A DNA stretch of 64,000 nt from Limanda limanda (GCF_963576545.1 NC_083647.1:3577507-3641506), one strand, 5' to 3'; positions 47,333 through 59,973 are shown, counted from the stretch's first letter. Translations and numbers: made by a program. The notes: generated by a model not told the origin, from the sequence alone.

Positions 47333-47911
47333 ATCATCACGTCAAATGCAATAAGAGCCTGACACTGGGCCTATTTTATAGGTTTGGTTGTAGTGCATGT
47401 TTTTTCCAACACAATGCACTCACTAATGCCACTGATTGTGGTAGAAGTATAATTTAACAGCAAATAGACGGGTTCACTCCTGTTCCAAGTGTGCTGTTTT
47501 GATAAGTAATGTTTGCTAGAAATTCTTGTACTGCCTGTATGCTGATTTTTGCCAATTTATTGCAGTTTGTGTTGTCTCTGAGACAAAGTTGTTATGTCTT
47601 TGGGCTTTGTGGTGATTTATCAGAGACGGCCAGGACTTACCTGGCTGCTTTTCATCGAGGCTTACTCTGTTTTGCGAGGGGAACAAAAGGGCTGGAGACC
47701 AGAACAGTGATAAAGTAATTCAATGTCATTTCACACAAGTGTTTGCTTCACTCATTTCACACAAGTGTTTGCTTCACTTCAACAAGTCCTTTACCAAAAG
47801 GGGATGATGTGATACTGAAGGCCTTTGGATTGTGTGAATATGCATGGGAGGCACCGTGAGCCAAGCACCTGTGTTTGAGAAACAAGAGCCTGTCTCCAAT
47901 GCTTCCAACTC

Positions 47912-48075
47912 ATACTTACCTGGCAGGGGAGATACCATGATCATGAAGGTGGGTCACCCAGGGCGAGGCTCAGCCATTGCACTTCGGTTGTGCTGACCCG
48001 TGCGAATTCCCCAAATGTGGGAATCTCGACTGCATAATTTGTGGAAGTGGGGGACTGCGTCCGCGCTCTCCCCTG
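47912..48075 (+). ncRNA. U1: U1 snRNA, copy 65 (G42, T134A)
   Basis: Mild RNA changes. Promoter has AAGCACCTGTGTTTGAG downstream of the PSE core, shared only with copy 81. The spacer has a private AAGTTATGATTG near 48250. Confidence 0.96.
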
Positions 48076-48655
48076 ATCATCATGTTCAATTGCAATAAGA
48101 GCCTGACACTGGGCCTATTTTATAGGTTTGGTTGTAGTGCATGTTTTTTCCAACACAATGCACTCACTAATGCCACTGATTGTGGTAGAAGTATAATTTA
48201 ACAGCAAATAGACGGGGTCACTCCTGTTCCAAGTGTGCTGTTTTGATAAGTTATGATTGCTAGAAATTCTTGTACTGCCTGTATGCTGATTTTTGCCAAT
48301 TTATTGCAGTTTGTGTTGTCTCTGAGACAAAGTTGTTATGTCTTTGGGCTTTGTGGTGATTTATCAGAGACGGCCAGGACTTACCTGGCTGCTTTTCATC
48401 GAGGCTTACTCTGTTTTGCGAGGGGAACAAAAGGGCTGGAGACCAGAACAGTGATAAAGTAATTCAATGTCATTTCACACAAGTGTTTGCTTCACTCATT
48501 TCACACAAGTGTTTGCTTCACTTCAACAAGTCCTTTACCAAAAGGGGATGATGTGATACTGAAGGCCTTTGGATTGTGTGAATATGCATGGGATGCACCG
48601 TGAGCCAAGCAACTGTGTCTGAGAAACAAGAGCCTGTCTCCAATGCTTGCAACTC

Positions 48656-48819
48656 ATACTTACCTGGCAGGGGAGATACCCTGATCATGAAGGTGGTTCA
48701 CCCAGGGCGAGGCTCAGCCATTGCACTTCGGTTGTGCTGACCCGTGCGAATTCCCCAAATGTGGGAATCTCGACTGCATAATTTGTGGAAGTGGGGGACT
48801 GCGTCCGCGCTCTCCCCTG
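48656..48819 (+). ncRNA. U1: U1 snRNA, copy 66 (A26C, T134A)
   Basis: First unit of repeat B. RNA and TGCTTGCAAC upstream flank as in copies 11 and 31. Confidence 0.95.
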
Positions 48820-49399
48820 ATCATCATGTTCAATTGCAATAAGAGCCTGACACTGGGCCTATTTTATAGGTTTGGTTGTAGTGCATGTTTTTTCCAACAC
48901 AATGCACTCACTAATGCCACTGATTGTGGTAGAAGTATAATTTAACAGCAAATAGACGGGGTCACTCCTGTTCCAAGTGTGCTGTTTTGATAAGTAATGT
49001 TTGCTAGAAATTCTTGTACTGCCTGTATGCTGATTTTTGCCAATTTATTGCAGTTTGTGTTGTCTCTGAGACAAAGTTGTTATGTCTTTGGGCTTTGTGG
49101 TGATTTATCAGAGACGGCCAGGACTTACCTGGCTGCTTTTCATCGAGGCTTACTCTGTTTTGCGAGGGGAACAAAAGGGCTGGAGACCAGAACAGTGATA
49201 AAGTAATTCAATGTCATTTCACACAAGTGTTTGCTTCACTCATTTCACACAAGTGTTTGCTTCACTTCAACAAGTCCTTTACCAAAAGGGGATGATGTGA
49301 TACTGAAGGCCTTTGGATTGTGTGAATATGCATGGGAGGCACCGTGAGCCAAACAACTGTGTCTGAGAAACAAGAGCCTGTCTCCAATGCTTCCAACTC

Positions 49400-49563
49400 A
49401 TACTTACCTGGCAGGGGAGATACCATGATCATGAAGGTGGTTCACCCAGGGCGAGGCTCAGCCATTGCACTTCGGTTGTGCTGACCCGTGCGAATTCCCC
49501 AAATGTGGGAATCTCGACTGCATAATTTGTGGTAGTGGGGGACTGCGTCCGCGCTCTCCCCTG
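49400..49563 (+). ncRNA. U1: U1 snRNA, copy 67 (array consensus)
   Basis: Consensus RNA with CCAAACAAC promoter variant. Followed by GTTCAAAGTG and the four-change spacer. Confidence 0.97.
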
Positions 49564-50143
49564 ATCATCATGTTCAATTGCAATAAGAGCCTGACACTGG
49601 GCCTATTTTATAGGTTTGGTTGTAGTGCATGTTTTTTCCAACACAATGCACTCACTAATGCCACTGATTGTGGTAGAAGTATAATTTAACAGCAAATAGA
49701 CGGGGTCACTCCTGTTCAAAGTGTGCTGTTTTGATAAGTAATGATTGCTAGAAATTCTTGTACTGCCTGTATGCTGATTTTTGCCAATTTATTGCAGTTT
49801 GTGTTGTCTCTGAGACAAAGTTGTTATGTCTTTGGGCTTTGTGGTGATTTATCAGAGACGGCCAGGACTTGCCTGGCTGCTTTTCATCGAGGCTTACTCT
49901 TTTTTGCAAGGGGAACAAAAGGGCTGGAGACCAGAACATTGATAAAGTAATTCAATGTCATTTCACACAAGTGTTTGCTTCACTCATTTCACACAAGTGT
50001 TTGCTTCACTTCAACAAGTCCTTTACCAAAAGGGGATGATGTGATACTGAAGGCCTTTGGATTGTGTGAATATGCATGGGAGGCACCGTGAGCCAAGCAA
50101 CTGTGTCTGAGAAACAAGAGCCTGTCTCCAATGCTTCCAACTC

Positions 50144-50307
50144 ATACTTACCTGGCAGGGGAGATACCATGATCATGAAGGTGGGTCACCCAGGGCGAGG
50201 CTCAGCCATTGCACTTCGGTTGTGCTGACCCGTGTGAATTTCCCAAATGTGGGAATCTCGACTGCATAATTTGTGGTAGTGGGGGACTGCGTCCGCGCTC
50301 TCCCCTG
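50144..50307 (+). ncRNA. U1: U1 snRNA, copy 68 (G42, C92T, C98T; altered 3' box)
   Basis: C98T turns C98-G110 in stem III into a U-G wobble and removes the GAATTC found in all other copies. It differs by this base from copies 73 and 78. Short 3' box at 50316-50331. Confidence 0.95.
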
Positions 50308-50886
50308 ATCATCACGTCAAATGCAATAAGAGCCTGACACTGGGCCTATTTTATAGGTTTGGTTGTAGTGCATGTTTTTTCCAACACAATGCACTCACTA
50401 ATGCCACTGATTGTGGTAGAAGTATAATTTAACAGCAAATAGACGGGTTCACTCCTGTTCCAAGTGTGCTGTTTTGATAAGTAATGTTTGCTAGAAATTC
50501 TTGTACTGCCTGTATGCTGATTTTTGCCAATTTATTGCAGTTTGTGTTGTCTCTGAGACAAAGTTGTTATGTCTTTGGGCTTTGTGGTGATTTATCAGAG
50601 ACGGCCAGGACTTACCTGGCTGCTTTTCATCGAGGCTTACTCTGTTTTGCGAGGGGAACAAAAGGGCTGGAGACCAGAACAGTGATAAAGTAATTCAATG
50701 TCATTTCACACAAGTGTTTGCTTCACTCATTTCACACAAGTGTTTGCTTCACTTCAACAAGTCCTTTACCAAAAGGGGATGATGTGATACTGAAGGCCTT
50801 TGGATTGTGTGAATATGCATGGGAGGCGCCGTGAGCCAAGCAACTGTGTCTGAGAAACAAGAGCCTGTCTCCAATGCCTCCAACTC

Positions 50887-51050
50887 ATACTTACCTGGCA
50901 GGGGAGATACCATGATCATGAAGGTGGTTCACCCAGGGCGAGGCTCAGCCATTGCACTTCGGTTGTGCTGACCCGTGCGAATTCCCCAAATGTGGGAATC
51001 TCGACTGCATAATTTGTGGTAGTGGGGGACTGCGTCCGCGCTCTCCCCTG
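50887..51050 (+). ncRNA. U1: U1 snRNA, copy 69 (array consensus; PSE change)
   Basis: Consensus RNA, but the PSE core reads CGCCGTGAG (A to G at 50828), private to this copy, so promoter strength may differ. Confidence 0.96.
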
Positions 51051-51630
51051 ATCATCATGTTCAATTGCAATAAGAGCCTGACACTGGGCCTATTTTATAG
51101 GTTTGGTTGTAGTGCATGTTTTTTCCAACACAATGCACTCACTAATGCCACTGATTGTGGTAGAAGTATAATTTAACAGCAAATAGACGGGGTCACTCCT
51201 GTTCCAAGTGTGCTGTTTTGATAAGTAATGATTGCTAGAAATTCTTGTAGTGCCTGTATGCTGATTTTTGCCAATTTATTGCAGTTTGTGTTGTCTCTGA
51301 GACAAAGTTGTTATGTCTTTGGGCTTTGTGGTGATTTATCAGAGACGGCCAGGACTTACCTGGCTGCTTTTCATCGAGGCTTACTCTGTTTTGCGAGGGG
51401 AACAAAAGGGCTGGAGACCAGAACAGTGATAAAGTAATTCAATGTCATTTCACACAAGTGTTTGCTTCACTCATTTCACACAAGTGTTTGCTTCACTTCA
51501 ACAAGTCCTTTATCAAAAGGGGATGATGTGATACTGAAGGCCTTTGGATTGTGTGAATATGCATGGGAGGCACCGTGAGCCAAGCAACTGTGTCTGAGAA
51601 ACAAGAGCCTGTCTCCAATGCTTCCAACTC

Positions 51631-51794
51631 ATACTTACCTGGCAGGGGAGATACCATGATCATGAAGGTGGTTCACCCAGGGCGAGGCTCAGCCATTGCA
51701 CTTCGGTTGTGCTGACCCGTGCGAATTCCCCAAATGTGGGAATCTCGACTGCATAATTTGTGGAAGTGGGGGACTGCGTCCGCGCTCTCCCCTG
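51631..51794 (+). ncRNA. U1: U1 snRNA, copy 70 (T134A)
   Basis: Only T134A. Fifth unit of the first repeat B cycle. Upstream it has a private TTTATCAAAAGG near 51513. Confidence 0.96.
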
Positions 51795-52374
51795 ATCATC
51801 ATGTTCAATTGCAATAAGAGCCTGACACTGGGCCTATTTTATAGGTTTGGTTGTAGTGCATGTTTTTTCCAACACAATGCACTCACTAATGCCACTGATT
51901 GTGGTAGAAGTATAATTTAACAGCAAATAGACGGGGTCACTCCTGTTCCAAGTGTGCTGTTTTGATAAGTAATGTTTGCTAGAAATTCTTGTACTGCCTG
52001 TATGCTGATTTTTGCCAATTTATTGCAGTTTGTGTTGTCTCTGAGACAAAGTTGTTATGTCTTTGGGCTTTGTGGTGATTTATCAGAGACGGCCAGGACT
52101 TACCTGGCTGCTTTTCATCGAGGCTTACTCTGTTTTGCGAGGGGAACAAAAGGGCTGGAGACCAGAACAGTGATAAAGTAATTCAATGTCATTTCACACA
52201 AGTGTTTGCTTCACTCATTTCACACAAGTGTTTGCTTCACTTCAACAAGTCCTTTACCAAAAGGGGATGATGTGATACTGAAGGCCTTTGGATTGTGTGA
52301 ATATGCATGGGATGCACCGTGAGCCAAGCAACTGTGTCTGAGAAACAAGAGCCTGTCTCCAATGCTTGCAACTC

Positions 52375-52538
52375 ATACTTACCTGGCAGGGGAGATACCC
52401 TGATCATGAAGGTGGTTCACCCAGGGCGAGGCTCAGCCATTGCACTTCGGTTGTGCTGACCCGTGCGAATTCCCCAAATGTGGGAATCTCGACTGCATAA
52501 TTTGTGGAAGTGGGGGACTGCGTCCGCGCTCTCCCCTG
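52375..52538 (+). ncRNA. U1: U1 snRNA, copy 71 (A26C, T134A)
   Basis: Starts the second cycle of repeat B; same RNA as copy 66. Confidence 0.95.
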
Positions 52539-53118
52539 ATCATCATGTTCAATTGCAATAAGAGCCTGACACTGGGCCTATTTTATAGGTTTGGTTGTAG
52601 TGCATGTTTTTTCCAACACAATGCACTCACTAATGCCACTGATTGTGGTAGAAGTATAATTTAACAGCAAATAGACGGGGTCACTCCTGTTCCAAGTGTG
52701 CTGTTTTGATAAGTAATGTTTGCTAGAAATTCTTGTACTGCCTGTATGCTGATTTTTGCCAATTTATTGCAGTTTGTGTTGTCTCTGAGACAAAGTTGTT
52801 ATGTCTTTGGGCTTTGTGGTGATTTATCAGAGACGGCCAGGACTTACCTGGCTGCTTTTCATCGAGGCTTACTCTGTTTTGCGAGGGGAACAAAAGGGCT
52901 GGAGACCAGAACAGTGATAAAGTAATTCAATGTCATTTCACACAAGTGTTTGCTTCACTCATTTCACACAAGTGTTTGCTTCACTTCAACAAGTCCTTTA
53001 CCAAAAGGGGATGATGTGATACTGAAGGCCTTTGGATTGTGTGAATATGCATGGGAGGCACCGTGAGCCAAACAACTGTGTCTGAGAAACAAGAGCCTGT
53101 CTCCAATGCTTCCAACTC

Positions 53119-53282
53119 ATACTTACCTGGCAGGGGAGATACCATGATCATGAAGGTGGTTCACCCAGGGCGAGGCTCAGCCATTGCACTTCGGTTGTGC
53201 TGACCCGTGCGAATTCCCCAAATGTGGGAATCTCGACTGCATAATTTGTGGTAGTGGGGGACTGCGTCCGCGCTCTCCCCTG
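53119..53282 (+). ncRNA. U1: U1 snRNA, copy 72 (array consensus)
   Basis: Consensus RNA; matches copy 67 in promoter variant and in the four-change spacer that follows. Confidence 0.97.
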
Positions 53283-53862
53283 ATCATCATGTTCAATTGC
53301 AATAAGAGCCTGACACTGGGCCTATTTTATAGGTTTGGTTGTAGTGCATGTTTTTTCCAACACAATGCACTCACTAATGCCACTGATTGTGGTAGAAGTA
53401 TAATTTAACAGCAAATAGACGGGGTCACTCCTGTTCAAAGTGTGCTGTTTTGATAAGTAATGATTGCTAGAAATTCTTGTACTGCCTGTATGCTGATTTT
53501 TGCCAATTTATTGCAGTTTGTGTTGTCTCTGAGACAAAGTTGTTATGTCTTTGGGCTTTGTGGTGATTTATCAGAGACGGCCAGGACTTGCCTGGCTGCT
53601 TTTCATCGAGGCTTACTCTTTTTTGCAAGGGGAACAAAAGGGCTGGAGACCAGAACATTGATAAAGTAATTCAATGTCATTTCACACAAGTGTTTGCTTC
53701 ACTCATTTCACACAAGTGTTTGCTTCACTTCAACAAGTCCTTTACCAAAAGGGGATGATGTGATACTGAAGGCCTTTGGATTGTGTGAATATGCATGGGA
53801 GGCACCGTGAGCCAAGCAACTGTGTCTGAGAAACAAGAGCCTGTCTCCAATGCTTCCAACTC

Positions 53863-54026
53863 ATACTTACCTGGCAGGGGAGATACCATGATCATGAAGG
53901 TGGGTCACCCAGGGCGAGGCTCAGCCATTGCACTTCGGTTGTGCTGACCCGTGTGAATTCCCCAAATGTGGGAATCTCGACTGCATAATTTGTGGTAGTG
54001 GGGGACTGCGTCCGCGCTCTCCCCTG
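53863..54026 (+). ncRNA. U1: U1 snRNA, copy 73 (G42, C92T; altered 3' box)
   Basis: Same RNA as copy 7; matches copy 68 except that C98 is kept. Short 3' box at 54035-54050. Confidence 0.95.
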
Positions 54027-54605
54027 ATCATCACGTCAAATGCAATAAGAGCCTGACACTGGGCCTATTTTATAGGTTTGGTTGTAGTGCATGTTTTTTC
54101 CAACACAATGCACTCACTAATGCCACTGATTGTGGTAGAAGTATAATTTAACAGCAAATAGACGGGTTCACTCCTGTTCCAAGTGTGCTGTTTTGATAAG
54201 TAATGTTTGCTAGAAATTCTTGTACTGCCTGTATGCTGATTTTTGCCAATTTATTGCAGTTTGTGTTGTCTCTGAGACAAAGTTGTTATGTCTTTGGGCT
54301 TTGTGGTGATTTATCAGAGACGGCCAGGACTTACCTGGCTGCTTTTCATCGAGGCTTACTCTGTTTTGCGAGGGGAACAAAAGGGCTGGAGACCAGAACA
54401 GTGATAAAGTAATTCAATGTCATTTCACACAAGTGTTTGCTTCACTCATTTCACACAAGTGTTTGCTTCACTTCAACAAGTCCTTTACCAAAAGGGGATG
54501 ATGTGATACTGAAGGCCTTTGGATTGTGTGAATATGCATGGGAGGCACCGTGAGCCAAGCAACTGTGTCTGAGAAACAAGAGCCTGTCTCCAATGCCTCC
54601 AACTC

Positions 54606-54769
54606 ATACTTACCTGGCAGGGGAGATACCATGATCATGAAGGTGGTTCACCCAGGGCGAGGCTCAGCCATTGCACTTCGGTTGTGCTGACCCGTGCGAA
54701 TTCCCCAAATGTGGGAATCTCGACTGCATAATTTGTGGTAGTGGGGGACTGCGTCCGCGCTCTCCCCTG
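54606..54769 (+). ncRNA. U1: U1 snRNA, copy 74 (array consensus)
   Basis: Consensus RNA with AATGCCTCC upstream; matches copy 69 but with a normal PSE core. Confidence 0.97.
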
Positions 54770-55349
54770 ATCATCATGTTCAATTGCAATAAGAGCCTGA
54801 CACTGGGCCTATTTTATAGGTTTGGTTGTAGTGCATGTTTTTTCCAACACAATGCACTCACTAATGCCACTGATTGTGGTAGAAGTATAATTTAACAGCA
54901 AATAGACGGGGTCACTCCTGTTCCAAGTGTGCTGTTTTGATAAGTAATGATTGCTAGAAATTCTTGTAGTGCCTGTATGCTGATTTTTGCCAATTTATTG
55001 CAGTTTGTGTTGTCTCTGAGACAAAGTTGTTATGTCTTTGGGCTTTGTGGTGATTTATCAGAGACGGCCAGGACTTACCTGGCTGCTTTTCATCGAGGCT
55101 TACTCTGTTTTGCGAGGGGAACAAAAGGGCTGGAGACCAGAACAGTGATAAAGTAATTCAATGTCATTTCACACAAGTGTTTGCTTCACTCATTTCACAC
55201 AAGTGTTTGCTTCACTTCAACAAGTCCTTTACCAAAAGGGGATGATGTGATACTGAAGGCCTTTGGATTGTGTGAATATGCATGGGAGGCACCGTGAGCC
55301 AAGCAACTGTGTCTGAGAAACAAGAGCCTGTCTCCAATGCTTCCAACTC

Positions 55350-55513
55350 ATACTTACCTGGCAGGGGAGATACCATGATCATGAAGGTGGTTCACCCAGG
55401 GCGAGGCTCAGCCATTGCACTTCGGTTGTGCTGACCCGTGCGAATTCCCCAAATGTGGAAATCTCGACTGCATAATTTGTGGTAGTGGGGGACTGCGTCC
55501 GCGCTCTCCCCTG
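55350..55513 (+). ncRNA. U1: U1 snRNA, copy 75 (G110A)
   Basis: G110A replaces the C98-G110 pair in stem III by C-A. Private to this copy, and independent of the G110C seen elsewhere at the same base. Confidence 0.95.
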
Positions 55514-56092
55514 ATCATCATGTTCAATTGCAATAAGAGCCTGACACTGGGCCTATTTTATAGTTTGGTTGTAGTGCATGTTTTTTCCAACACAATGCAC
55601 TCACTAATGCCACTGATTATGGTAGAAGTATAATTTAACAGCAAATAGACGGGGTCACTCCTGTTCCAAGTGTGCTGTTTTGATAAGTAATGTTTGCTAG
55701 AATTTCTTGTACTGCCTGTATGCTGATTTTTGCCAATTTATTGCAGTTTGTGTTGTCTCTGAGACAAAGTTGTTATGTCTTTGGGCTTTGTGGTGATTTA
55801 TCAGAGACGGCCAGGACTTACCTGGCTGCTTTTCATCGAGGCTTACTCTGTTTTGCGAGGGGAACAAAAGGGCTGGAGACCAGAACAGTGATAAAGTAAT
55901 TCAATGTCATTTCACACAAGTGTTTGCTTCACTCATTTCACACAAGTGTTTGCTTCACTTCAACAAGTCCTTTACCAAAAGGGGATGATGTGATACTGAA
56001 GGCCTTTGGATTGTGTGAATATGCATGGGATGCACCGTGAGCCAAGCAACTGTGTCTGAGAAACAAGAGCCTGTCTCCAATGCTTGCAACTC

Positions 56093-56256
56093 ATACTTAC
56101 CTGGCAGGGGAGATACCCTGATCATGAAGGTGGTTCACCCAGGGCGAGGCTCAGCCATTGCACTTCGGTTGTGCTGACCCGTGCGAATTCCCCAAATGTG
56201 GGAATCTCGACTGCATAATTTGTGGAAGTGGGGGACTGCGTCCGCGCTCTCCCCTG
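56093..56256 (+). ncRNA. U1: U1 snRNA, copy 76 (A26C, T134A)
   Basis: Starts the third cycle of repeat B; same RNA as copies 66 and 71. Confidence 0.95.
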
Positions 56257-56836
56257 ATCATCATGTTCAATTGCAATAAGAGCCTGACACTGGGCCTATT
56301 TTATAGGTTTGGTTGTAGTGCATGTTTTTTCCAACACAATGCACTCACTAATGCCACTGATTGTGGTAGAAGTATAATTTAACAGCAAATAGACGGGGTC
56401 ACTCCTGTTCCAAGTGTGCTGTTTTGATAAGTAATGTTTGCTAGAAATTCTTGTACTGCCTGTATGCTGATTTTTGCCAATTTATTGCAGTTTGTGTTGT
56501 CTCTGAGACAAAGTTGTTATGTCTTTGGGCTTTGTGGTGATTTATCAGAGACGGCCAGGACTTACCTGGCTGCTTTTCATCGAGGCTTACTCTGTTTTGC
56601 GAGGGGAACAAAAGGGCTGGAGACCAGAACAGTGATAAAGTAATTCAATGTCATTTCACACAAGTGTTTGCTTCACTCATTTCACACAAGTGTTTGCTTC
56701 ACTTCAACAAGTCCTTTACCAAAAGGGGATGATGTGATACTGAAGGCCTTTGGATTGTGTGAATATGCATGGGAGGCACCGTGAGCCAAACAACTGTGTC
56801 TGAGAAACAAGAGCCTGTCTCCAATGCTTCCAACTC

Positions 56837-57000
56837 ATACTTACCTGGCAGGGGAGATACCATGATCATGAAGGTGGTTCACCCAGGGCGAGGCTCAGCC
56901 ATTGCACTTCGGTTGTGCTGACCCGTGCGAATTCCCCAAATGTGGGAATCTCGACTGCATAATTTGTGGTAGTGGGGGACTGCGTCCGCGCTCTCCCCTG
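56837..57000 (+). ncRNA. U1: U1 snRNA, copy 77 (array consensus)
   Basis: Consensus RNA; matches copies 67 and 72 in promoter and spacer. Confidence 0.97.
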
Positions 57001-57580
57001 ATCATCATGTTCAATTGCAATAAGAGCCTGACACTGGGCCTATTTTATAGGTTTGGTTGTAGTGCATGTTTTTTCCAACACAATGCACTCACTAATGCCA
57101 CTGATTGTGGTAGAAGTATAATTTAACAGCAAATAGACGGGGTCACTCCTGTTCAAAGTGTGCTGTTTTGATAAGTAATGATTGCTAGAAATTCTTGTAC
57201 TGCCTGTATGCTGATTTTTGCCAATTTATTGCAGTTTGTGTTGTCTCTGAGACAAAGTTGTTATGTCTTTGGGCTTTGTGGTGATTTATCAGAGACGGCC
57301 AGGACTTGCCTGGCTGCTTTTCATCGAGGCTTACTCTTTTTTGCAAGGGGAACAAAAGGGCTGGAGACCAGAACATTGATAAAGTAATTCAATGTCATTT
57401 CACACAAGTGTTTGCTTCACTCATTTCACACAAGTGTTTGCTTCACTTCAACAAGTCCTTTACCAAAAGGGGATGATGTGATACTGAAGGCCTTTGGATT
57501 GTGTGAATATGCATGGGAGGCACCGTGAGCCAAGCAACTGTGTCTGAGAAACAAGAGCCTGTCTCCAATGCTTCCAACTC

Positions 57581-57744
57581 ATACTTACCTGGCAGGGGAG
57601 ATACCATGATCATGAAGGTGGGTCACCCAGGGCGAGGCTCAGCCATTGCACTTCGGTTGTGCTGACCCGTGTGAATTCCCCAAATGTGGGAATCTCGACT
57701 GCATAATTTGTGGTAGTGGGGGACTGCGTCCGCGCTCTCCCCTG
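57581..57744 (+). ncRNA. U1: U1 snRNA, copy 78 (G42, C92T; altered 3' box)
   Basis: Same RNA as copy 73, short 3' box at 57753-57768. Unlike copies 68 and 73 it is followed by GTTCAAAGTG and the four-change spacer, so a crossover lies between about 57770 and 57890. Confidence 0.95.
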
Positions 57745-58323
57745 ATCATCACGTCAAATGCAATAAGAGCCTGACACTGGGCCTATTTTATAGGTTTGGT
57801 TGTAGTGCATGTTTTTTCCAACACAATGCACTCACTAATGCCACTGATTGTGGTAGAAGTATAATTTAACAGCAAATAGACGGGGTCACTCCTGTTCAAA
57901 GTGTGCTGTTTTGATAAGTAATGATTGCTAGAAATTCTTGTACTGCCTGTATGCTGATTTTTGCCAATTTATTGCAGTTTGTGTTGTCTCTGAGACAAAG
58001 TTGTTATGTCTTTGGGCTTTGTGGTGATTTATCAGAGACGGCCAGGACTTGCCTGGCTGCTTTTCATCGAGGCTTACTCTTTTTTGCAAGGGGAACAAAA
58101 GGGCTGGAGACCAGAACATTGATAAAGTAATTCAATGTCATTTCACACAAGTGTTTGCTTCACTCATTTCACACAAGTGTTTGCTTCACTTCAACAAGTC
58201 CTTTACCAAAAGGGGATGATGTGATACTGAAGGCCTTTGGATTGTGTGAATATGCATGGGAGGCACCGTGAGCCAAGCAACTGTGTCTGAGAAACAAGAG
58301 CCTGTCTCCAATGCTTCCAACTC

Positions 58324-58487
58324 ATACTTACCTGGCAGGGGAGATACCATGATCATGAAGGTGGGTCACCCAGGGCGAGGCTCAGCCATTGCCCTTCGGT
58401 TGTGCTGACCCGTGCGAATTCCCCAAATGTGGGAATCTCGACTGCATAATTTGTGGAAGTGGGGGACTGCGTCCGCGCTCTCCCCTG
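58324..58487 (+). ncRNA. U1: U1 snRNA, copy 79 (G42, A70C, T134A)
   Basis: The only A70C copy with G42. It looks like a junction between a G42 copy and an A70C copy between nt 42 and nt 70. U1A site altered. Confidence 0.94.
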
Positions 58488-59067
58488 ATCATCATGTTCA
58501 ATTGCAATAAGAGCCTGACACTGGGCCTATTTTATAGGTTTGGTTGTAGTGCATGTTTTTTCCAACACAATGCACTCACTAATGCCACTGATTGTGGTAG
58601 AAGTATAATTTAACAGCAAATAGACGGGGTCACTCCTGTTCCAAGTGTGCTGTTTTGATAAGTAATGATTGCTAGAAATTCTTGTACTGCCTGTATGCTG
58701 ATTTTTGCCAATTTATTGCAGTTTGTGTTGTCTCTGAGACAAAGTTGTTATGTCTTTGGGCTTTGTGGTGATTTATCAGAGACGGCCAGGACTTACCTGG
58801 CTGCTTTTCATCGAGGCTTACTCTGTTTTGCGAGGGGAACAAAAGGGCTGGAGACCAGAACAGTGATAAAGTAATTCAATGTCATTTCACACAAGTGTTT
58901 GCTTCACTCATTTCACACAAGTGTTTGCTTCACTTCAACAAGTCCTTTACCAAAAGGGGATGATGTGATACTGAAGGCCTTTGGATTGTGTGAATATGCA
59001 TGGGAGGCACCGTGAGCCAAGCAACTGTGTCTGAGAAACAAGAGCCTGTCTCCAATGCCTCCAACTC

Positions 59068-59230
59068 TACTTACCTGGCAGGGGAGATACCATGATCATG
59101 AAGGTGGTTCACCCAGGGCGAGGCTCAGCCATTGCACTTCGGTTGTGCTGACCCGTGCGAATTCCCCAAATGTGGGAATCTCGACTGCATAATTTGTGGT
59201 AGTGGGGGACTGCGTCCGCGCTCTCCCCTG
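59068..59230 (+). ncRNA. U1: U1 snRNA, copy 80 (A1 missing; altered 3' box)
   Basis: The start region reads AACTCTACTTACC instead of AACTCATACTTACC, a one-base deletion that removes A1, leaving 163 nt. Transcription may start on another base. The rest of the RNA is consensus; short 3' box at 59239-59254. Confidence 0.92.
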
Positions 59231-59809
59231 ATCATCACGTCAAATGCAATAAGAGCCTGACACTGGGCCTATTTTATAGGTTTGGTTGTAGTGCATGTTT
59301 TTTCCAACACAATGCACTCACTAATGCCACTGATTGTGGTAGAAGTATAATTTAACAGCAAATAGACGGGTTCACTCCTGTTCCAAGTGTGCTGTTTTGA
59401 TAAGTAATGTTTGCTAGAAATTCTTGTACTGCCTGTATGCTGATTTTTGCCAATTTATTGCAGTTTGTGTTGTCTCTGAGACAAAGTTGTTATGTCTTTG
59501 GGCTTTGTGGTGATTTATCAGAGACGGCCAGGACTTACCTGGCTGCTTTTCATCGAGGCTTACTCTGTTTTGCGAGGGGAACAAAAGGGCTGGAGACCAG
59601 AACAGTGATAAAGTAATTCAATGTCATTTCACACAAGTGTTTGCTTCACTCATTTCACACAAGTGTTTGCTTCACTTCAACAAGTCCTTTACCAAAAGGG
59701 GATGATGTGATACTGAAGGCCTTTGGATTGTGTGAATATGCATGGGAGGCACCGTGAGCCAAGCACCTGTGTTTGAGAAACAAGAGCCTGTCTCCAATGC
59801 TTCCAACTC

Positions 59810-59973
59810 ATACTTACCTGGCAGGGGAGATACCATGATCATGAAGGTGGTTCACCCAGGGCGAGGCTCAGCCATTGCACTTCGGTGGTGCTGACCCGTG
59901 CGAATTCCCCAAATGTGGCAATCTCGACTGCATAATTTGTGGTAGTGGGGGACTGCGTCCGCGCTCTCCCCTG
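59810..59973 (+). ncRNA. U1: U1 snRNA, copy 81 (T78G, G110C)
   Basis: Mismatches in stems II and III. Its promoter (AAGCACCTGTGTTTGAG) is that of copy 65, so promoter and RNA come from different unit types. Confidence 0.94.

Larger units (their letters stand above)
48600..57900 (+). repeat. Higher-order repeat B, five-unit period (3,718-3,719 bp), three copies
   Basis: Unit types cycle from copies 66, 71 and 76, which start at 48656, 52375 and 56093. Each cycle holds an A26C/T134A unit, a consensus unit with CCAAACAAC promoter and four-change spacer, a C92T unit with short 3' box, then, in the first two cycles, a consensus unit with AATGCCTCC upstream. The fifth unit differs between cycles (copy 70 T134A; copy 75 G110A), and the third cycle departs after copy 78. 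Boundaries are approximate. Confidence 0.85.
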
